This document shows positions 34,932 to 44,782 of a stretch of 64,000 bases of DNA, in pieces (within the stretch, counting starts at the first letter, position 1; every line of letters begins with the position of its first letter). A program made the position numbers and the translations under genes. Source of the DNA: Bradyrhizobium sp. CSA207 (GTDB lineage Bacteria > Pseudomonadota > Alphaproteobacteria > Rhizobiales > Xanthobacteraceae); contig NZ_JAACFT010000008.1 in NCBI RefSeq assembly GCF_029051685.1, positions 124,001-188,000 on the forward strand. The letters are read 5' to 3'. Below the pieces are notes generated by a model. That model searched no databases. It saw only the letters and a list, made by a program, of their open reading frames with translations, and was not told where the DNA came from.

Positions 34932-36299
34932 GTGGCCGTGATGGATGCAGAACCCGCAGCGACCGCACCGGCCGGGCTCATCGCGCGGCTGCGCGGCAAA
35001 TTGACGGGCGGGTCCAGCGAAGCGTCGCTGACGCGGCGGCTGGCCGGCACCATCTTCATCATCCGCGTGATCAGCGCAGGCCTTGCCTATGTTTCGCAGG
35101 TGCTGCTCGCGCGCTGGATGGGCACGTCCGACTACGGCGTCTACGTCTATGTCTGGACCTGGGTGCTGCTGCTCGGCAGCATGATGGATTTCGGCCTCTC
35201 GGCCTCCGCGCAGAAGATTATCCCCGAGTACCGCACCGCGGGCGAGCAGGCGCTGCTGCGCGGCTTTCTTTCCGGCAGCCGCTGGCTGACCTTTGCCGCA
35301 TCCTTGCTGGTGTCGCTGGGGCTCGCCGGCCTCGTCAAGCTGCTCTCGCCATGGATCGATCCGGCCGAAGAGCTGCCGCTCTATATCGGCTGCATGACGC
35401 TGCCCGCCTTCGTCGTCGCCAACACCCAGGACGGCATCGCGCGCTCGCACGACTGGATGCAGCTCGGATTGATGCCGCAATTCATCATCCGCCAGGCGCT
35501 GATCATCGGCATCACGGCCAGCGCATTCCTGCTCGGTTACCATCTCGGCGCGGTCGCCGCGATGGTGGCGAGCGCCGGCGCGGTGTGGATCGCGATGACC
35601 GGACAGATGGTCGTGCTCAACCGCAAGCTCGCCGGCCACATCGAGCCAGGTCCCAGGACCTATGATGTCAGGGGCTGGCTCGCCGTCTCGCTGCCGATCC
35701 TGCTGGTCGAGAGCTTTTATCTGCTGTTGTCCTACACCGACGTGCTGGTGCTTCAGCAGTTTCGCCCCTCCGGCGAGGTCGGCGTCTACTTCGCCGTGGT
35801 CAAGACGCTGGCGCTGGTCTCCTTCATCCACTACGCGATGTCGGCAACGACCGCGCATCGCTTCGCCGAATACAACGCAGCTGGCGACAAGGCGCGGCTG
35901 TCGGCCTATGTGGCACACGCCATCAACTGGACGTTCTGGCCGTCGCTGGCCGCAACCCTGGTGCTGCTCGCGCTCGGCAAACCGCTGCTCTGGCTGTTCG
36001 GGCCGCAATTCACGGTCGGCTACGACATCATGTTCGTCGCCGCGATCGGGCTGGTGGTGCGCTCTGCGATCGGGCCGGTCGAACGCCTGCTCAACATGTT
36101 AGGTGAGCAGAAGATCTGCGCCCTGGCCTACGGGCTGGCATTCGTGATGAATCTGGTGCTCTGCATCACGCTGGTGCCGCGCTTCGGCGGCCATGGCGCC
36201 GCGGCCGCGACCTCGATCTCGCTCAGCTTCGAGACGGTGCTGCTGTTCTGGATCGTGCGGCAGCGGCTGGGCCTGCACGTGCTGGCGTTTGGAAGGTAG
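34932..36299 (+). CDS. Polysaccharide flippase-like membrane protein (MATE/MviN-like fold)
   Basis: A 455-residue polytopic protein with about 12-14 helices, of the polysaccharide biosynthesis/Wzx type. Characteristic segments are RVISAGLAYVSQVLLARWMGTSDYGVYVYVWTWVLLLGSMMDFGLSASAQKIIPEY near the start and VPRFGGHGAAAATSISLSFETVLL at the end. It should flip lipid-linked oligosaccharides, or move another lipid-linked glycan, across the inner membrane. The start is GTG at 34932 or ATG at 34941. No glycosyltransferase or polymerase genes are adjacent, so the glycan is unknown. Confidence 0.88.
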   Translation: MAVMDAEPAATAPAGLIARLRGKLTGGSSEASLTRRLAGTIFIIRVISAGLAYVSQVLLARWMGTSDYGVYVYVWTWVLLLGSMMDFGLSASAQKIIPEYRTAGEQALLRGFLSGSRWLTFAASLLVSLGLAGLVKLLSPWIDPAEELPLYIGCMTLPAFVVANTQDGIARSHDWMQLGLMPQFIIRQALIIGITASAFLLGYHLGAVAAMVASAGAVWIAMTGQMVVLNRKLAGHIEPGPRTYDVRGWLAVSLPILLVESFYLLLSYTDVLVLQQFRPSGEVGVYFAVVKTLALVSFIHYAMSATTAHRFAEYNAAGDKARLSAYVAHAINWTFWPSLAATLVLLALGKPLLWLFGPQFTVGYDIMFVAAIGLVVRSAIGPVERLLNMLGEQKICALAYGLAFVMNLVLCITLVPRFGGHGAAAATSISLSFETVLLFWIVRQRLGLHVLAFGR

Positions 36300-36507
36300 C
36301 CGGGCCTCTCCGTTCCATCCCTTGCCGCCCCTTGCCGTCCCGACGGAAGATATGTTCCGCCGGAAGCTGGCGAATAGGGCAAATCGTCTGCCCATTAGCC
36401 GATATGGGTAGGATTTTTCTTATTCCGTCGAAGCAGTTGCCTGCCAGGGAAAGTTTATTCTACGTCGTATTGCCCAGATGACGAGATAAACCTAAGATTC
36501 CTCAGAC

Positions 36508-37332
36508 ATGATTGATCCGCTCTACGTCGCCTCCGGATTCGGCGTCGGCCTCCTTGTCGGGATGACCGGCGTGGGTGGCGGATCGTTGATGACGCCGCTC
36601 CTGATCCTGCTGTTCGGGGTCCATCCAACCACTGCGGTCGGGACCGATCTGCTCTACGCCGCCGGTACCAAGACCGGCGGCAGCGTGGTCCATGGCTGGT
36701 CGCGCAGCGTGCACTGGCCAGCGGTGCTGCGGCTCGCCTGCGGCAGTATCCCCGCGAGCGCACTGACGCTGCTCGTGCTTTGGAATCTCGATCTCAAGAG
36801 CGATGCCGAACGCAGCCTGGTCAATCTGGTGCTGTGCTTTGCGCTGGTGTTGACCGCGACCTCGCTGATCTTCCGCAAGGCCATCATGGAGCGCTACCGC
36901 AGCAAACTGGAGCGCGTCGACGACCGTACGACGGCAATTGCCACCGTGGTCACAGGCGCCGTGCTCGGCACGCTGGTATCGATTTCATCTGTCGGCGCGG
37001 GCGCCGTCGGCGTGACCGTGCTGCTGCTGCTCTATCCGCGCCTGCCGATGGCGACCATCGTCGGCTCCGACATCGCGCACGCGGTGCCGTTGACGCTGGT
37101 CGCCGGGACCGGGCACTGGGCGCTCGGCGACGTAGATTGGGCTCTGATGGGCGTTCTGCTGCTGGGCTCGCTGCCAGGCATCGTCATCGGCAGCTACAGC
37201 GCCACGCGCGTCCCCGAAACGGTGCTGCGCCTGACGCTCGCCAGCGTCCTCTTCGTGGTCGCCGGCAAGATCATGTTCACGGAATTGAACTTGTCATCCG
37301 CGATCGTGACGGCTCTGGCCTGGACTCATTGA
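36508..37332 (+). CDS. TauE/SafE family permease
   Basis: A 274-residue membrane protein with about eight helices and the two-fold repeat of the TauE/SafE family: GFGVGLLVGMTGVGGGSLMTPLLILLFGVHPTTAVGTDLLYAAGTKTGGSVVHG in the first half and GTLVSISSVGAGAVGVTVLLLLYPRLPMATIVGSDIAHAVPLTLVAGTGHWALG in the second. Family members export or import sulfite, sulfoacetate or other small organic anions. The cys locus is 3 kb away on the other strand, so a link with sulfur flux is possible but not shown. Monocistronic. Confidence 0.93.
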   Translation: MIDPLYVASGFGVGLLVGMTGVGGGSLMTPLLILLFGVHPTTAVGTDLLYAAGTKTGGSVVHGWSRSVHWPAVLRLACGSIPASALTLLVLWNLDLKSDAERSLVNLVLCFALVLTATSLIFRKAIMERYRSKLERVDDRTTAIATVVTGAVLGTLVSISSVGAGAVGVTVLLLLYPRLPMATIVGSDIAHAVPLTLVAGTGHWALGDVDWALMGVLLLGSLPGIVIGSYSATRVPETVLRLTLASVLFVVAGKIMFTELNLSSAIVTALAWTH

Positions 37333-37357
37333 ACGGAAGCGGCGCTCCACACTCGCT

Positions 37358-37460
37358 GTCATCGCCCGGCTTGACCGGGCGATCCAGTACTCCGAGAAAG
37401 CTGTGGTTGAATCGATAAGCCGCGGCGTACTGGATGCCCCGGTCAAGCCGGGGCATGACA
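37358..37460. repeat. Modular palindromic repeat, copy C
   Basis: Left hairpin ATCGCCCGG-CTTGA-CCGGGCGAT, core bounded by CCAGTAC and GTACTGG, right hairpin ATGCCCCGG-TCAAG-CCGGGGCAT. The core is nearly the same as in copy B, while the right hairpin differs. It separates the convergent TauE-like and bdhA genes. Confidence 0.9.
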
Positions 37461-37470
37461 GAGAACGGAT

Positions 37471-38259
37471 TTACTCCGCGGTCCAGCCGCCGTCGATCGA
37501 GAGGTTGGTGCCGGTGATCTGCGCGGCATCGTCGCTGCACAGGAACAGCGCCAGTGCGGCGACCTGCTCGGAGGTGACGAACTCCTTGGTCGGCTGCGCA
37601 TCGAGCAACACGTCGTTGATGACCTGCTCACGCGTGAGGTTGCGGGCCTTCATGGTGTCGGGAATCTGCTTCTCCACCAGCGGCGTCCAGACATAGCCGG
37701 GGCTGATGCAGTTGCAGGTGATCTTATTTGTCGCAACCTCCAGCGCCACGGTCTTGGTCAGGCCGGCAATGCCGTGCTTGGCCGACACGTAGGCCGACTT
37801 GAATGGCGAGGCGACCAGCGAGTGCGCCGATGCCGTGTTGATGATGCGGCCCCAGCCCCTCTTCTTCATGCCGGGCACGGCGGCACGAATGGCATGGAAG
37901 GCCGAGGACAGGTTGATCGCGATGATCTGGTCCCACTTCTCGATCGGGAATTCCTCGATCGGCGAGACGAACTGGATGCCGGCATTGTTGACGAGGACGT
38001 CGACCGAGCCGAAGGTCTTCTCGCCGAGCGCGATCATCCCGGCGATTTCCGCGGGCTTGGTCATGTCGGCCGGCGAGTAGACCGCCTTCACACCAAAATC
38101 GGACTCGATCTTTGCGCGCTCCTTCTCGATGTCCTCGGGCGAGCCGAAGCCGTTGATGACCACGTTGGCACCGGCAGCGGCGAAAGCGCGCGCATAGGCG
38201 AGCCCGATGCCGCTGGTCGATCCGGTCACGACGGCGTTCTTGCCTGACAGACTACCCAT
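37471..38259 (-). CDS. bdhA: 3-hydroxybutyrate dehydrogenase
   Basis: A 262-residue SDR enzyme that oxidises D-3-hydroxybutyrate to acetoacetate with NAD, a step in poly-hydroxybutyrate use. It shows the cofactor loop TGSTSGIGLAYARAFAAAGANVVINGFG, NNAGIQFVSPIEEFPIEKWD, the Ser in INTASAHSLVASPFKSAYVSAKHG with YVSAK, and the family-specific CNCISPGYVWTPLVEKQIPD and QITGTNLSIDGGWTAE. Its start overlaps the end of the patatin gene by 8 bases, so the two are co-transcribed and probably translationally coupled. Confidence 0.95.
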   Translation of the reverse strand: MGSLSGKNAVVTGSTSGIGLAYARAFAAAGANVVINGFGSPEDIEKERAKIESDFGVKAVYSPADMTKPAEIAGMIALGEKTFGSVDVLVNNAGIQFVSPIEEFPIEKWDQIIAINLSSAFHAIRAAVPGMKKRGWGRIINTASAHSLVASPFKSAYVSAKHGIAGLTKTVALEVATNKITCNCISPGYVWTPLVEKQIPDTMKARNLTREQVINDVLLDAQPTKEFVTSEQVAALALFLCSDDAAQITGTNLSIDGGWTAE

Positions 38260-39439
38260 TTTGTTCGCTCCTTTTTAGCGGGGGCGCGGTGACGTCCCCC
38301 GTGAGATCGTAGGTCACCATGGTCTCGCCGGACTGCGGCCGCTCGAGCGAGTCCTTGTGGCGCATCGACAGATGCACGTCGCGCACGCCGGCTTCCCAAT
38401 GCTCGACCATCGCGACATGCGAGAAGTCGTAATCCTTGGAGGAGGATTCGTAATTCTTGCTGCGATAGATCAGGTGCACCACCGTCACGGTGCTTTCACG
38501 CGCGGCCTTGGAGAGGTATTCGACGGACGGATCGTTCTTCAGATAATCCGGCAATTTTCCGATCAAGTCGCGCACGGCCTTGCGGGCATTGTGCAACTGC
38601 CTGTTCTTGTCGGTGTTCATCCGCGTCCGGCTGGAAAAGCGGATGTCCTTCTCTCGCTCGGCAGCTTCGAGCAGCGAAGTCGGCAAATCCCCGCGGGCGC
38701 TGAACAGGTCGACCTGGAAGATCAGGAGGTCGCGAGCGAGCTCCGCGTCCAGCACATAGTCCAGAGGCGTGTTGGAAGCGATGCCGCCGTCCCAATAATG
38801 CTCATCGTCGATGATGACGGACGGAAAGCCCGGCGGCAGCGCGCCGGAGGCCATGATGTGCTCGGGACCGATCTTCTTGCCGAGCTTCTTGAACTCGTGA
38901 TTGTCGAAATATTTGAAATTGCCCGAGGTGACGCCGACGGCGCCGACCGACAGGCGCGTCTTCAGGTCGTTGATGCGGTCGAAATCGACCAGCCGCTCCA
39001 GCGTCTTCTTCAGCGGCGCGGTGTCGTAGTAACTCTGCGCCTGCGGACTGCCAGGGGGCCAGAGCGGCGCAGGCGGGAGACGCGGCGTGAAGAAGCCGGG
39101 CACACCGAAGGTGGCGATCAGCGCGGCGCTGGTCGAGTTGAACAGCTCGCGGCTGTGGTCGCTCTTGCCGATCGGCTTCCACGGCACCGGCGCCGAGACC
39201 ATCTCCCAGAATTCCTTGAGCCGCTTGACGCGGATGTGGCTCTCATTGCCGGCGATGATGGCGGCATTGACTGCGCCGATCGAGATGCCGGCGACCCACT
39301 CCGGCTCGAAGCCGTAGCCGCACAGGGCCTGATAGCCACCGGCCTGATAGGAGCCGAGCGCACCGCCGCCCTGGAGAACCAGGACGCGTTGCGCATTCGC
39401 GGGGACACTGGTGGATTGCGGACTGGTGTGATCGGTCAT
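38252..39439 (-). CDS. Patatin-like phospholipase/lipase (with DUF3734)
   Basis: A 395-residue acyl hydrolase. The glycine-rich oxyanion loop is LVLQGGGALGSYQAGGYQAL. The nucleophile elbow is VAGISIGAVNAAI (G-I-S-I-G) and the catalytic Asp is in EHYWDGGIASNTPLD, which complete the Ser-Asp dyad. The C-terminal third matches DUF3734. It is the first gene of a two-gene operon with bdhA. In rhizobia this pairing has led to the idea that the patatin protein acts on poly-hydroxybutyrate or on lipids of the granule surface, but the substrate is not established. Confidence 0.92.
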   Translation of the reverse strand: MTDHTSPQSTSVPANAQRVLVLQGGGALGSYQAGGYQALCGYGFEPEWVAGISIGAVNAAIIAGNESHIRVKRLKEFWEMVSAPVPWKPIGKSDHSRELFNSTSAALIATFGVPGFFTPRLPPAPLWPPGSPQAQSYYDTAPLKKTLERLVDFDRINDLKTRLSVGAVGVTSGNFKYFDNHEFKKLGKKIGPEHIMASGALPPGFPSVIIDDEHYWDGGIASNTPLDYVLDAELARDLLIFQVDLFSARGDLPTSLLEAAEREKDIRFSSRTRMNTDKNRQLHNARKAVRDLIGKLPDYLKNDPSVEYLSKAARESTVTVVHLIYRSKNYESSSKDYDFSHVAMVEHWEAGVRDVHLSMRHKDSLERPQSGETMVTYDLTGDVTAPPLKRSEQNG

Positions 39440-39516
39440 GCGGGAACAATAGCAGATGACGAGCGACCGTGGCGACAGATCGCCGCGGCGTCAATGCATG
39501 CCGGATCAAGTCTGGC

Positions 39517-40020
39517 TTATCGAGGGTCGGTCGAGGCCAGGATCATGGTCCAGAACACCTTGTATTTGGTGCCTGGAGCATAGCCCGCCGCGATGCCCAA
39601 TTTTGTGACACCGCTCTTGAGCATGTTGGCCCGGTGCGGGGGCGAGTCGCGCCAGCCGGAAAACGCTTCCGCCAGCGTATGATAGCCGGCCGAGACGTTC
39701 TCGACTGCCACGGCCGCCGGATAACCGCCGGTGGCTAGCCGCTTGGCCAGCGGCGCGCGGACGTCGTGGTCCATCTTGTTGGCGGCCGCCATGGCCTGGG
39801 ACTGGGATTCCGCAAGCCGCATCAGTTCGGGATCGATGACGACGGTGCCGAGGCCGTTGTTCTGGCGGTATTGGGAGATCATCACCGAAGCTGCCTGCGC
39901 ATCGAGCTTTGCGCCCGGGACCGCCATATCGGCATACATCGACGGCTGCTGGACGGGCGCTTCGTTGCCGGCACAGCCGACGAGCAGCAAAGTGATGAGT
40001 ATTGCGGCCGCAGCGCGCAT
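39517..40020 (-). CDS. CAP-domain (SCP/PR1-like) lipoprotein
   Basis: A 167-residue secreted protein. The N-terminus MRAAAAILITLLLVGCAGNE is a lipoprotein signal with the lipidated Cys at residue 16. The CAP/SCP domain fills the rest: VMISQYRQNNGLGTVVIDPELMRLAESQSQAMAAANKMDHD, the VENVSAGYHTLAEAFSGWRDSPPHRANMLKSGVTKLGIAAGY segment and a final TMILAS strand. The His and Glu of the usual CAP cavity are present (MDHD, VENV, PPHR). Bacterial members have no agreed function. It follows cysA on the same strand after about 95 bases and may be independent. Confidence 0.9.
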   Translation of the reverse strand: MRAAAAILITLLLVGCAGNEAPVQQPSMYADMAVPGAKLDAQAASVMISQYRQNNGLGTVVIDPELMRLAESQSQAMAAANKMDHDVRAPLAKRLATGGYPAAVAVENVSAGYHTLAEAFSGWRDSPPHRANMLKSGVTKLGIAAGYAPGTKYKVFWTMILASTDPR

Positions 40021-40114
40021 GAATCAGAGCCCCCAAATGAGGGGCCGTTGTTGCATACCAACCGTGGCTGAAAGGTGAATTTTGCGGAAAATCTGAGCCT
40101 TCGGGCCGGCTCAC

Positions 40115-41149
40115 CTAGCCCGCAAATATGCGGTAGCGGCGGGGCTGGAGGCCGATCGCGTCGCCGGCGCGCAGTTCCTTGCCGCGGGGGGCGTCGATCT
40201 CGATGGTTTGCCCGCCCGACAGCGCGACCTCCGCCCGCTGGACCGGGCCAAAATTTCGGACCTGCTGCACGGCGCCCTCGAAGGCGCCGCTGCCGGGCGG
40301 ACCGACCAGCATGTCGTGTCGCCGCACGAACAGTCTTGACGCGCCAGGCGCAAGCCCATCTGCGTCAAGTGCGAGCGGCCGGTCGCCGAGCCGGACTACG
40401 CCGTCGGCAATCCGGACTGGAAGCTCGATGGACTCGCCGATGAAGCCGTGGACGAAGGCGGTGGCCGGGCTTTCATAGACGTCGTCGGGCGAGCCTATCT
40501 GCTCGATCCTGCCCTTGTCCATCACCACGACGCGATTGGCGACTTCCAGCGCCTCTTCCTGGTCGTGGGTGACGAAGATCGAGGTGACGTTGATCTCGTG
40601 ATGCAGCGAGCGCAGCCATTTGCGCAGCTCCTTGCGCACCTTGGCGTCGAGCGCGCCGAACGGCTCGTCGAGCAGCAGGATGCGCGGCTCGATCGCGAGC
40701 GCACGGGCCAGCGCGATGCGCTGGCGCTGGCCGCCCGAGAGCTGGCTCGGATAGCGGTCGGCGAGCCAGTCGAGTTGCACGAGATCGAGCAGCTCCTTGA
40801 CGCGCGCGCGGATCGCCGCCTCTTCCTTCCGGACCGCGCGCGGTTGCACGCGCAAGCCGAAGGCGACATTCTCGAACACCGTCATGTGGCGGAACAGCGC
40901 GTAGTGCTGGAACACGAAGCCGACGTGACGCTCGCGCGCGCCCTGCGCCAGCGCATCCTCGCCGTTGAAAGCGAGTTCGCCGGAGTCGGGCCAATCGAGG
41001 CCGGCGATGATCCGCAGCAGCGTGGTCTTGCCGGAGCCGGACGGCCCGAGCAGCGCCAGCAATTCGCCGTTGTCGACCTTGAGGTCGACGCTGTCGAGAG
41101 CTGCAAAGCTGCCGAACTTCTTGACGAGATTCCTGACTTCAATGGTCAC
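40115..41149 (-). CDS. cysA: Sulfate/thiosulfate ABC importer ATPase
   Basis: From GTG 41149 (AAGGA upstream) this is a 344-residue ATPase: [29 protein letters not shown], Walker [20 protein letters not shown], signature [44 protein letters not shown] and switch His in [18 protein letters not shown]-type C-terminal domain follows (about 240-344). It is the energy-giving subunit of the CysTWA transporter. Its start lies inside the end of cysW (11-base overlap), and it is the last gene of the run of transporter genes. Confidence 0.95.
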   Translation of the reverse strand: MTIEVRNLVKKFGSFAALDSVDLKVDNGELLALLGPSGSGKTTLLRIIAGLDWPDSGELAFNGEDALAQGARERHVGFVFQHYALFRHMTVFENVAFGLRVQPRAVRKEEAAIRARVKELLDLVQLDWLADRYPSQLSGGQRQRIALARALAIEPRILLLDEPFGALDAKVRKELRKWLRSLHHEINVTSIFVTHDQEEALEVANRVVVMDKGRIEQIGSPDDVYESPATAFVHGFIGESIELPVRIADGVVRLGDRPLALDADGLAPGASRLFVRRHDMLVGPPGSGAFEGAVQQVRNFGPVQRAEVALSGGQTIEIDAPRGKELRAGDAIGLQPRRYRIFAG

Positions 41150-42050
41150 GGGCGTGTCCTTCGTCGAGATGACGTTCGAGAACGGTCTTGGCAATCAGCG
41201 TGACCAGCGCCAGCATCGCCAGCAGCGAGGCGATCGCGAACGCGGCGACGAACTGGTATTCGTTGTAGAGGATCTCGACCAGCAGCGGCATGGTGTTGGT
41301 CTCACCCCGAATGTGGCCGGAGACGACCGAGACCGCGCCGAACTCGCCCATTGCGCGGGCGTTGCAGAGCAGTACGCCATAGAGCACGCCCCATTTGATG
41401 TTCGGCAGCGTGACACGGAAGAAGGTCTGAAGGCCGGAGGCGCCGAGCGAAATCGCGGCCTCCTCCTCCTGGGTGCCCTGCTCCTGCATCAGCGGGATCA
41501 GCGCCCGCGCCACGAAGGGGAAAGTCACGAAGGTGGTGGCGAGCGCAATGCCGGGCACCGCGAACAGGACCTGGATGTCGTGGTCGCGCAGCCAGCCGCC
41601 GAAATAGCCTTGCGCGCCGAACAGCAGCACGAAGACGAGCCCCGAGATCACCGGGCTCACCGAGAACGGCAGATCGATCAGCGTGATCAGGAAGGTCTTG
41701 CCCTTGAAGTCGAACTTGGCGATGGCCCAGGCGGCGACCAGACCGAACACGAGGTTGAGGCCGACCGAGATCGCCGCCACCAGCAGCGTCAGCTTGATCG
41801 CGGACAGCGCCTCCGGCTCGGCGAGCGCGGCGAGATAGGCCAGGATTCCTCTCGAGAACGCCTGCGCGAACACGACCACCAGAGGCAGCACGACGAAGAC
41901 GGAAAGGAACAGCACCGCTAGCGCGATGATGACGATGCGCACCGCCCTCGGCTCGGTGCGAAGGTTGTTGCGCGCGGCCGCCGCATGCACGCGCGCCTTG
42001 GCCTCGGACGGAGAGAGCGAAACGGAATCTGCAAGCTGCATCGTCATCGA
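41139..42050 (-). CDS. cysW: Sulfate ABC importer permease
   Basis: A permease of about 303 residues. Six helices and the cytoplasmic coupling loop ([46 protein letters not shown]) identify a CysW-type permease, with the [21 protein letters not shown] segment being specific for this subunit. The start at 42050 follows GAGG; it lies 7 bases after the cysT stop. It pairs with CysT to form the membrane channel. Confidence 0.94.
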   Translation of the reverse strand, partial: SMTMQLADSVSLSPSEAKARVHAAAARNNLRTEPRAVRIVIIALAVLFLSVFVVLPLVVVFAQAFSRGILAYLAALAEPEALSAIKLTLLVAAISVGLNLVFGLVAAWAIAKFDFKGKTFLITLIDLPFSVSPVISGLVFVLLFGAQGYFGGWLRDHDIQVLFAVPGIALATTFVTFPFVARALIPLMQEQGTQEEEAAISLGASGLQTFFRVTLPNIKWGVLYGVLLCNARAMGEFGAVSVVSGHIRGETNTMPLLVEILYNEYQFVAAFAIASLLAMLALVTLIAKTVLERHLDEGHARDH

Positions 42051-42057
42051 CCCATCC

Positions 42058-42894
42058 TCAACGCGCCGGGATCCGGCTCTGCGCCCAGCGCTGGAGCCGG
42101 TTGACGGCGAAGATGATGACGAAGGAGACGATGAGCATGACCACCGCGATGGCGGTCGCATCGGCGTAGCGGAATTCGGAGAGCCGGATCACGATCAGGA
42201 GTGGCGCGATCTCGGACACGTTCGGCAAATTGCCGGCGATGAAGATCACCGAGCCGTATTCGCCGACCGCACGGGCGAAGGCGAGCGCGAGCCCCGTCAG
42301 CAGCGCCGGCCCGAGCGAAGGCAGGATCACGCGAATGATGGTCTGCCAGCGGCTCGCCCCTAAACTGCCGGCGGCCTCCTCGATCTCGGGATCGAGATCC
42401 TGGAGCACCGGCTGCACGGTGCGGACGACGAAGGGGATGCCGATGAAGATCATCGCGACGAAGATGCCGACCGGCGTGAACGCCACCTTGATGCCGAGCG
42501 CTGCGAGTGGCGCCCCTAACCAGCCCTTCTCTGCGAACAGCGCGGTCAGTGCGACACCGGCCACCGCGGTCGGCAGCGCGAACGGCACGTCGACAATGGC
42601 ATCGAACAAACGCCGTTCGGGGAAGCGGTAGCGCACCAGTGCCCAGACGATGATGCTGCCCATCACCAGGTTGACGCAGGCCGCCGCGAAGGCGAGGCCG
42701 AAGGAGACGCGAAACGCGTTCAGGGTGCGGCGGCTGGAGAGGATGTTCCAAAACTGCTCGGGGCTGAGCTCGAGCGATTTCAGGAACAGGCCGGCAAGCG
42801 GAATCAGAATGATGACTGACAGCCAGGAAAGCGTCAGTCCCATGGTGAGACCGAAGCCCGGCAATGTCCGGCGTCGTGCTGCGATTGCGCTCAC
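42058..42894 (-). CDS. cysT: Sulfate ABC importer permease
   Basis: A 278-residue permease (also named CysU). It opens [29 protein letters not shown]. The coupling loop is [63 protein letters not shown], typical of CysT. Six helices are predicted. It sits between the binding-protein gene and cysW in a tightly packed order, with 36 bases after the former. Confidence 0.94.
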   Translation of the reverse strand: MSAIAARRRTLPGFGLTMGLTLSWLSVIILIPLAGLFLKSLELSPEQFWNILSSRRTLNAFRVSFGLAFAAACVNLVMGSIIVWALVRYRFPERRLFDAIVDVPFALPTAVAGVALTALFAEKGWLGAPLAALGIKVAFTPVGIFVAMIFIGIPFVVRTVQPVLQDLDPEIEEAAGSLGASRWQTIIRVILPSLGPALLTGLALAFARAVGEYGSVIFIAGNLPNVSEIAPLLIVIRLSEFRYADATAIAVVMLIVSFVIIFAVNRLQRWAQSRIPAR

Positions 42895-42930
42895 CAGGCC
42901 CCCTGCAAAAGCCCCTCCGACCGCGCCCGA

Positions 42931-43932
42931 TCAGTTCTTGTAGATCTGATCAAAGACGCCGCCGTCGGCAAAATGTTCCTTCTGCGCCTTGGTCCAGCCG
43001 CCGAACACATCGTCGATGGTGAACAGCTCGACCTTGGCGAAGGCGTTTTCGTACTTCTTGGCGATCTCGACATCGCGCGGACGGTAGAAATTGCGCGCGG
43101 CGATCTCCTGACCTTCTTTGGTATACCAATACTGAAGATAAGCGTCGGCGGCGTTGCGCGTGCCCTTTTTATCGGCAACCTTGTCGACGATCGTGACCGG
43201 CGGCTCGGCCAGGATCGATTGCGGCGGCGCCACGATCTCGAACTTTGCGGGACCAAACTCCTTCAAGGCAAGGAACGCCTCGTTCTCCCAGGCCAGCAGC
43301 ACGTCGCCGACGCCGCGCTCGACGAAGGTCACGGTCGCGCCGCGCGCACCGGTGTCGAGCACCGGCACCTGCTGATAGAGTTTGCCGATGAAGTCCTTGG
43401 CCTTGTCGGCCGAGCCGAGCTTCTTCTGGGCATAGCCCCACGCCGCCAGATAGTTCCAGCGCGCGCCGCCCGAGGTCTTTGGGTTCGGCGTGATCACGGC
43501 GACGCCCGGCTTGAGCAGATCGTCCCAATCCTTGATGCCCTTGGGATTGCCCTTGCGCACCAGGAACACGATGGTCGAAGTATAGGGTGATGAATTCTGC
43601 GGCAGCCGCTTCTGCCAATCGGCTGCGGTGAGACCCTTGCTCGCGATGGCGTCGATGTCATAGGCGAGCGCAAGCGTCACCACATCGGCTTGCAATCCGT
43701 CGATCACCGCGCGCGCCTGCGAACCGCTGCCGCCGTGCGACTGCTTGATCTCGACGCTCTTGCCGGTCTCCTTCTGATAGGCGCTCGCGAACGCCTTGTT
43801 GAATTCGGCATAGAGCTCGCGCGTCGGATCGTACGACACGTTCAGCAGATTGATGTCAGCGGCGAAAGCCGAGCTTGCCAAGAAGCCTGTCAGGAGCAGC
43901 CCTGCCGCGAGCGGAACGATACGGCGCATCAT
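42931..43932 (-). CDS. Sulfate ABC transporter substrate-binding protein
   Basis: A 333-residue periplasmic protein of the Sbp/CysP type. The signal peptide ends at SSAFAA. Mature start [71 protein letters not shown] is the diagnostic Sbp sequence, including the sulfate-contacting SHGGSGSQ. The later [19 protein letters not shown] segment also agrees. GGAGATGG before the ATG at 43932 supports that start over the one at 43944. Whether it is Sbp or CysP (thiosulfate) cannot be told. It lies about 120 bases downstream of cysH, so it may have its own promoter. Confidence 0.94.
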   Translation of the reverse strand: MMRRIVPLAAGLLLTGFLASSAFAADINLLNVSYDPTRELYAEFNKAFASAYQKETGKSVEIKQSHGGSGSQARAVIDGLQADVVTLALAYDIDAIASKGLTAADWQKRLPQNSSPYTSTIVFLVRKGNPKGIKDWDDLLKPGVAVITPNPKTSGGARWNYLAAWGYAQKKLGSADKAKDFIGKLYQQVPVLDTGARGATVTFVERGVGDVLLAWENEAFLALKEFGPAKFEIVAPPQSILAEPPVTIVDKVADKKGTRNAADAYLQYWYTKEGQEIAARNFYRPRDVEIAKKYENAFAKVELFTIDDVFGGWTKAQKEHFADGGVFDQIYKN

Positions 43933-44056
43933 GTCCATCTCCATTCACTTCGAGGACCTCAGTGTCAACGAAGGCGTGCAGACATAACTCGGGGCGAAAC
44001 ACGTTCAAGTCAACGGAACCGGATTTCCTTGTTCGTAGCGTTGCAGCCTAGCTGTG

Positions 44057-44782
44057 CTACGAAATCTTCATCGTGTGAATGCCGCATTCTGTCTTGGCGC
44101 GGCCGCGCCACCGGCCGGCGCGTTCGTCCTCGCCCGCAGCCGTTCGGCTGGTGCAAGGCATGCATCCAACGGACAGAAATCCGGACGCGGCCAAAGGATG
44201 CCGCGGCAATTTGGCGCGGACGAAAATCGCTTCGATCTCCTCGCGCGAGACGTTGGCAAAGGGGTTGAACTTCAACCGCGCGCCATCGTCCTCGACGACC
44301 GGAATGTCGGCGCGCGCATTGCCCTGAAAGCGCTTGCGGCCGTTGATCCAGGCAGCGAACGGCTTTAGCGCATGCGCTAGAGGCTCCACTTTGCGAATGC
44401 GGCAGCAGGCGTCGGGATCGGAGAACCACAAGTCGCGGTCGGGATCCTCGCGCGACAGCGTCTCCTCGGCCGGCTTGATCGAGCGAACGTCCTTCAACCC
44501 CAGCGCCGTGATCAGCGTGTCGCGATAGGCCAGCGTCTCCTCGAAGAGCCAGCCGGTATCAAGGAAGACCACGGGGATCGCCGGATCGACATCCGCCATC
44601 ACCTTGAGCAGCGTCGCCGATTCCGTGCCGAACGAGGACACCAGCGCAAGCTTCTCGCGGCCAACCGCCTTCAGGGCCGCGGCGATGACCTCCGCGGGCG
44701 ACGCATCGCGCAGCGCGCGATCGAGCTCCTCCGCCGAGGGCAGTCCGGAGACTGACGATACCTGAGATGCGACTGCGTTCAC
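44057..44782 (-). CDS. cysH: Adenylylsulfate (APS) reductase
   Basis: A 241-residue reductase that converts APS to sulfite with thioredoxin. The PP-loop-like ALVSSFGTESATLLKVMADVDPAIPVVFLDTGWLFEET is present. Two Cys pairs, DACCRIRKVEPL and GCMPCTSRTAAGEDERAGRWRG, are the ligands of the 4Fe-4S cluster found in APS-specific enzymes and lacking in PAPS-specific E. coli CysH. The catalytic Cys is in the final ECGIH. Its ATG overlaps the stop of the DUF934 gene (ATGA). So this locus reduces APS directly and does not need PAPS for assimilation. Confidence 0.95.
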   Translation of the reverse strand: MNAVASQVSSVSGLPSAEELDRALRDASPAEVIAAALKAVGREKLALVSSFGTESATLLKVMADVDPAIPVVFLDTGWLFEETLAYRDTLITALGLKDVRSIKPAEETLSREDPDRDLWFSDPDACCRIRKVEPLAHALKPFAAWINGRKRFQGNARADIPVVEDDGARLKFNPFANVSREEIEAIFVRAKLPRHPLAASGFLSVGCMPCTSRTAAGEDERAGRWRGRAKTECGIHTMKIS

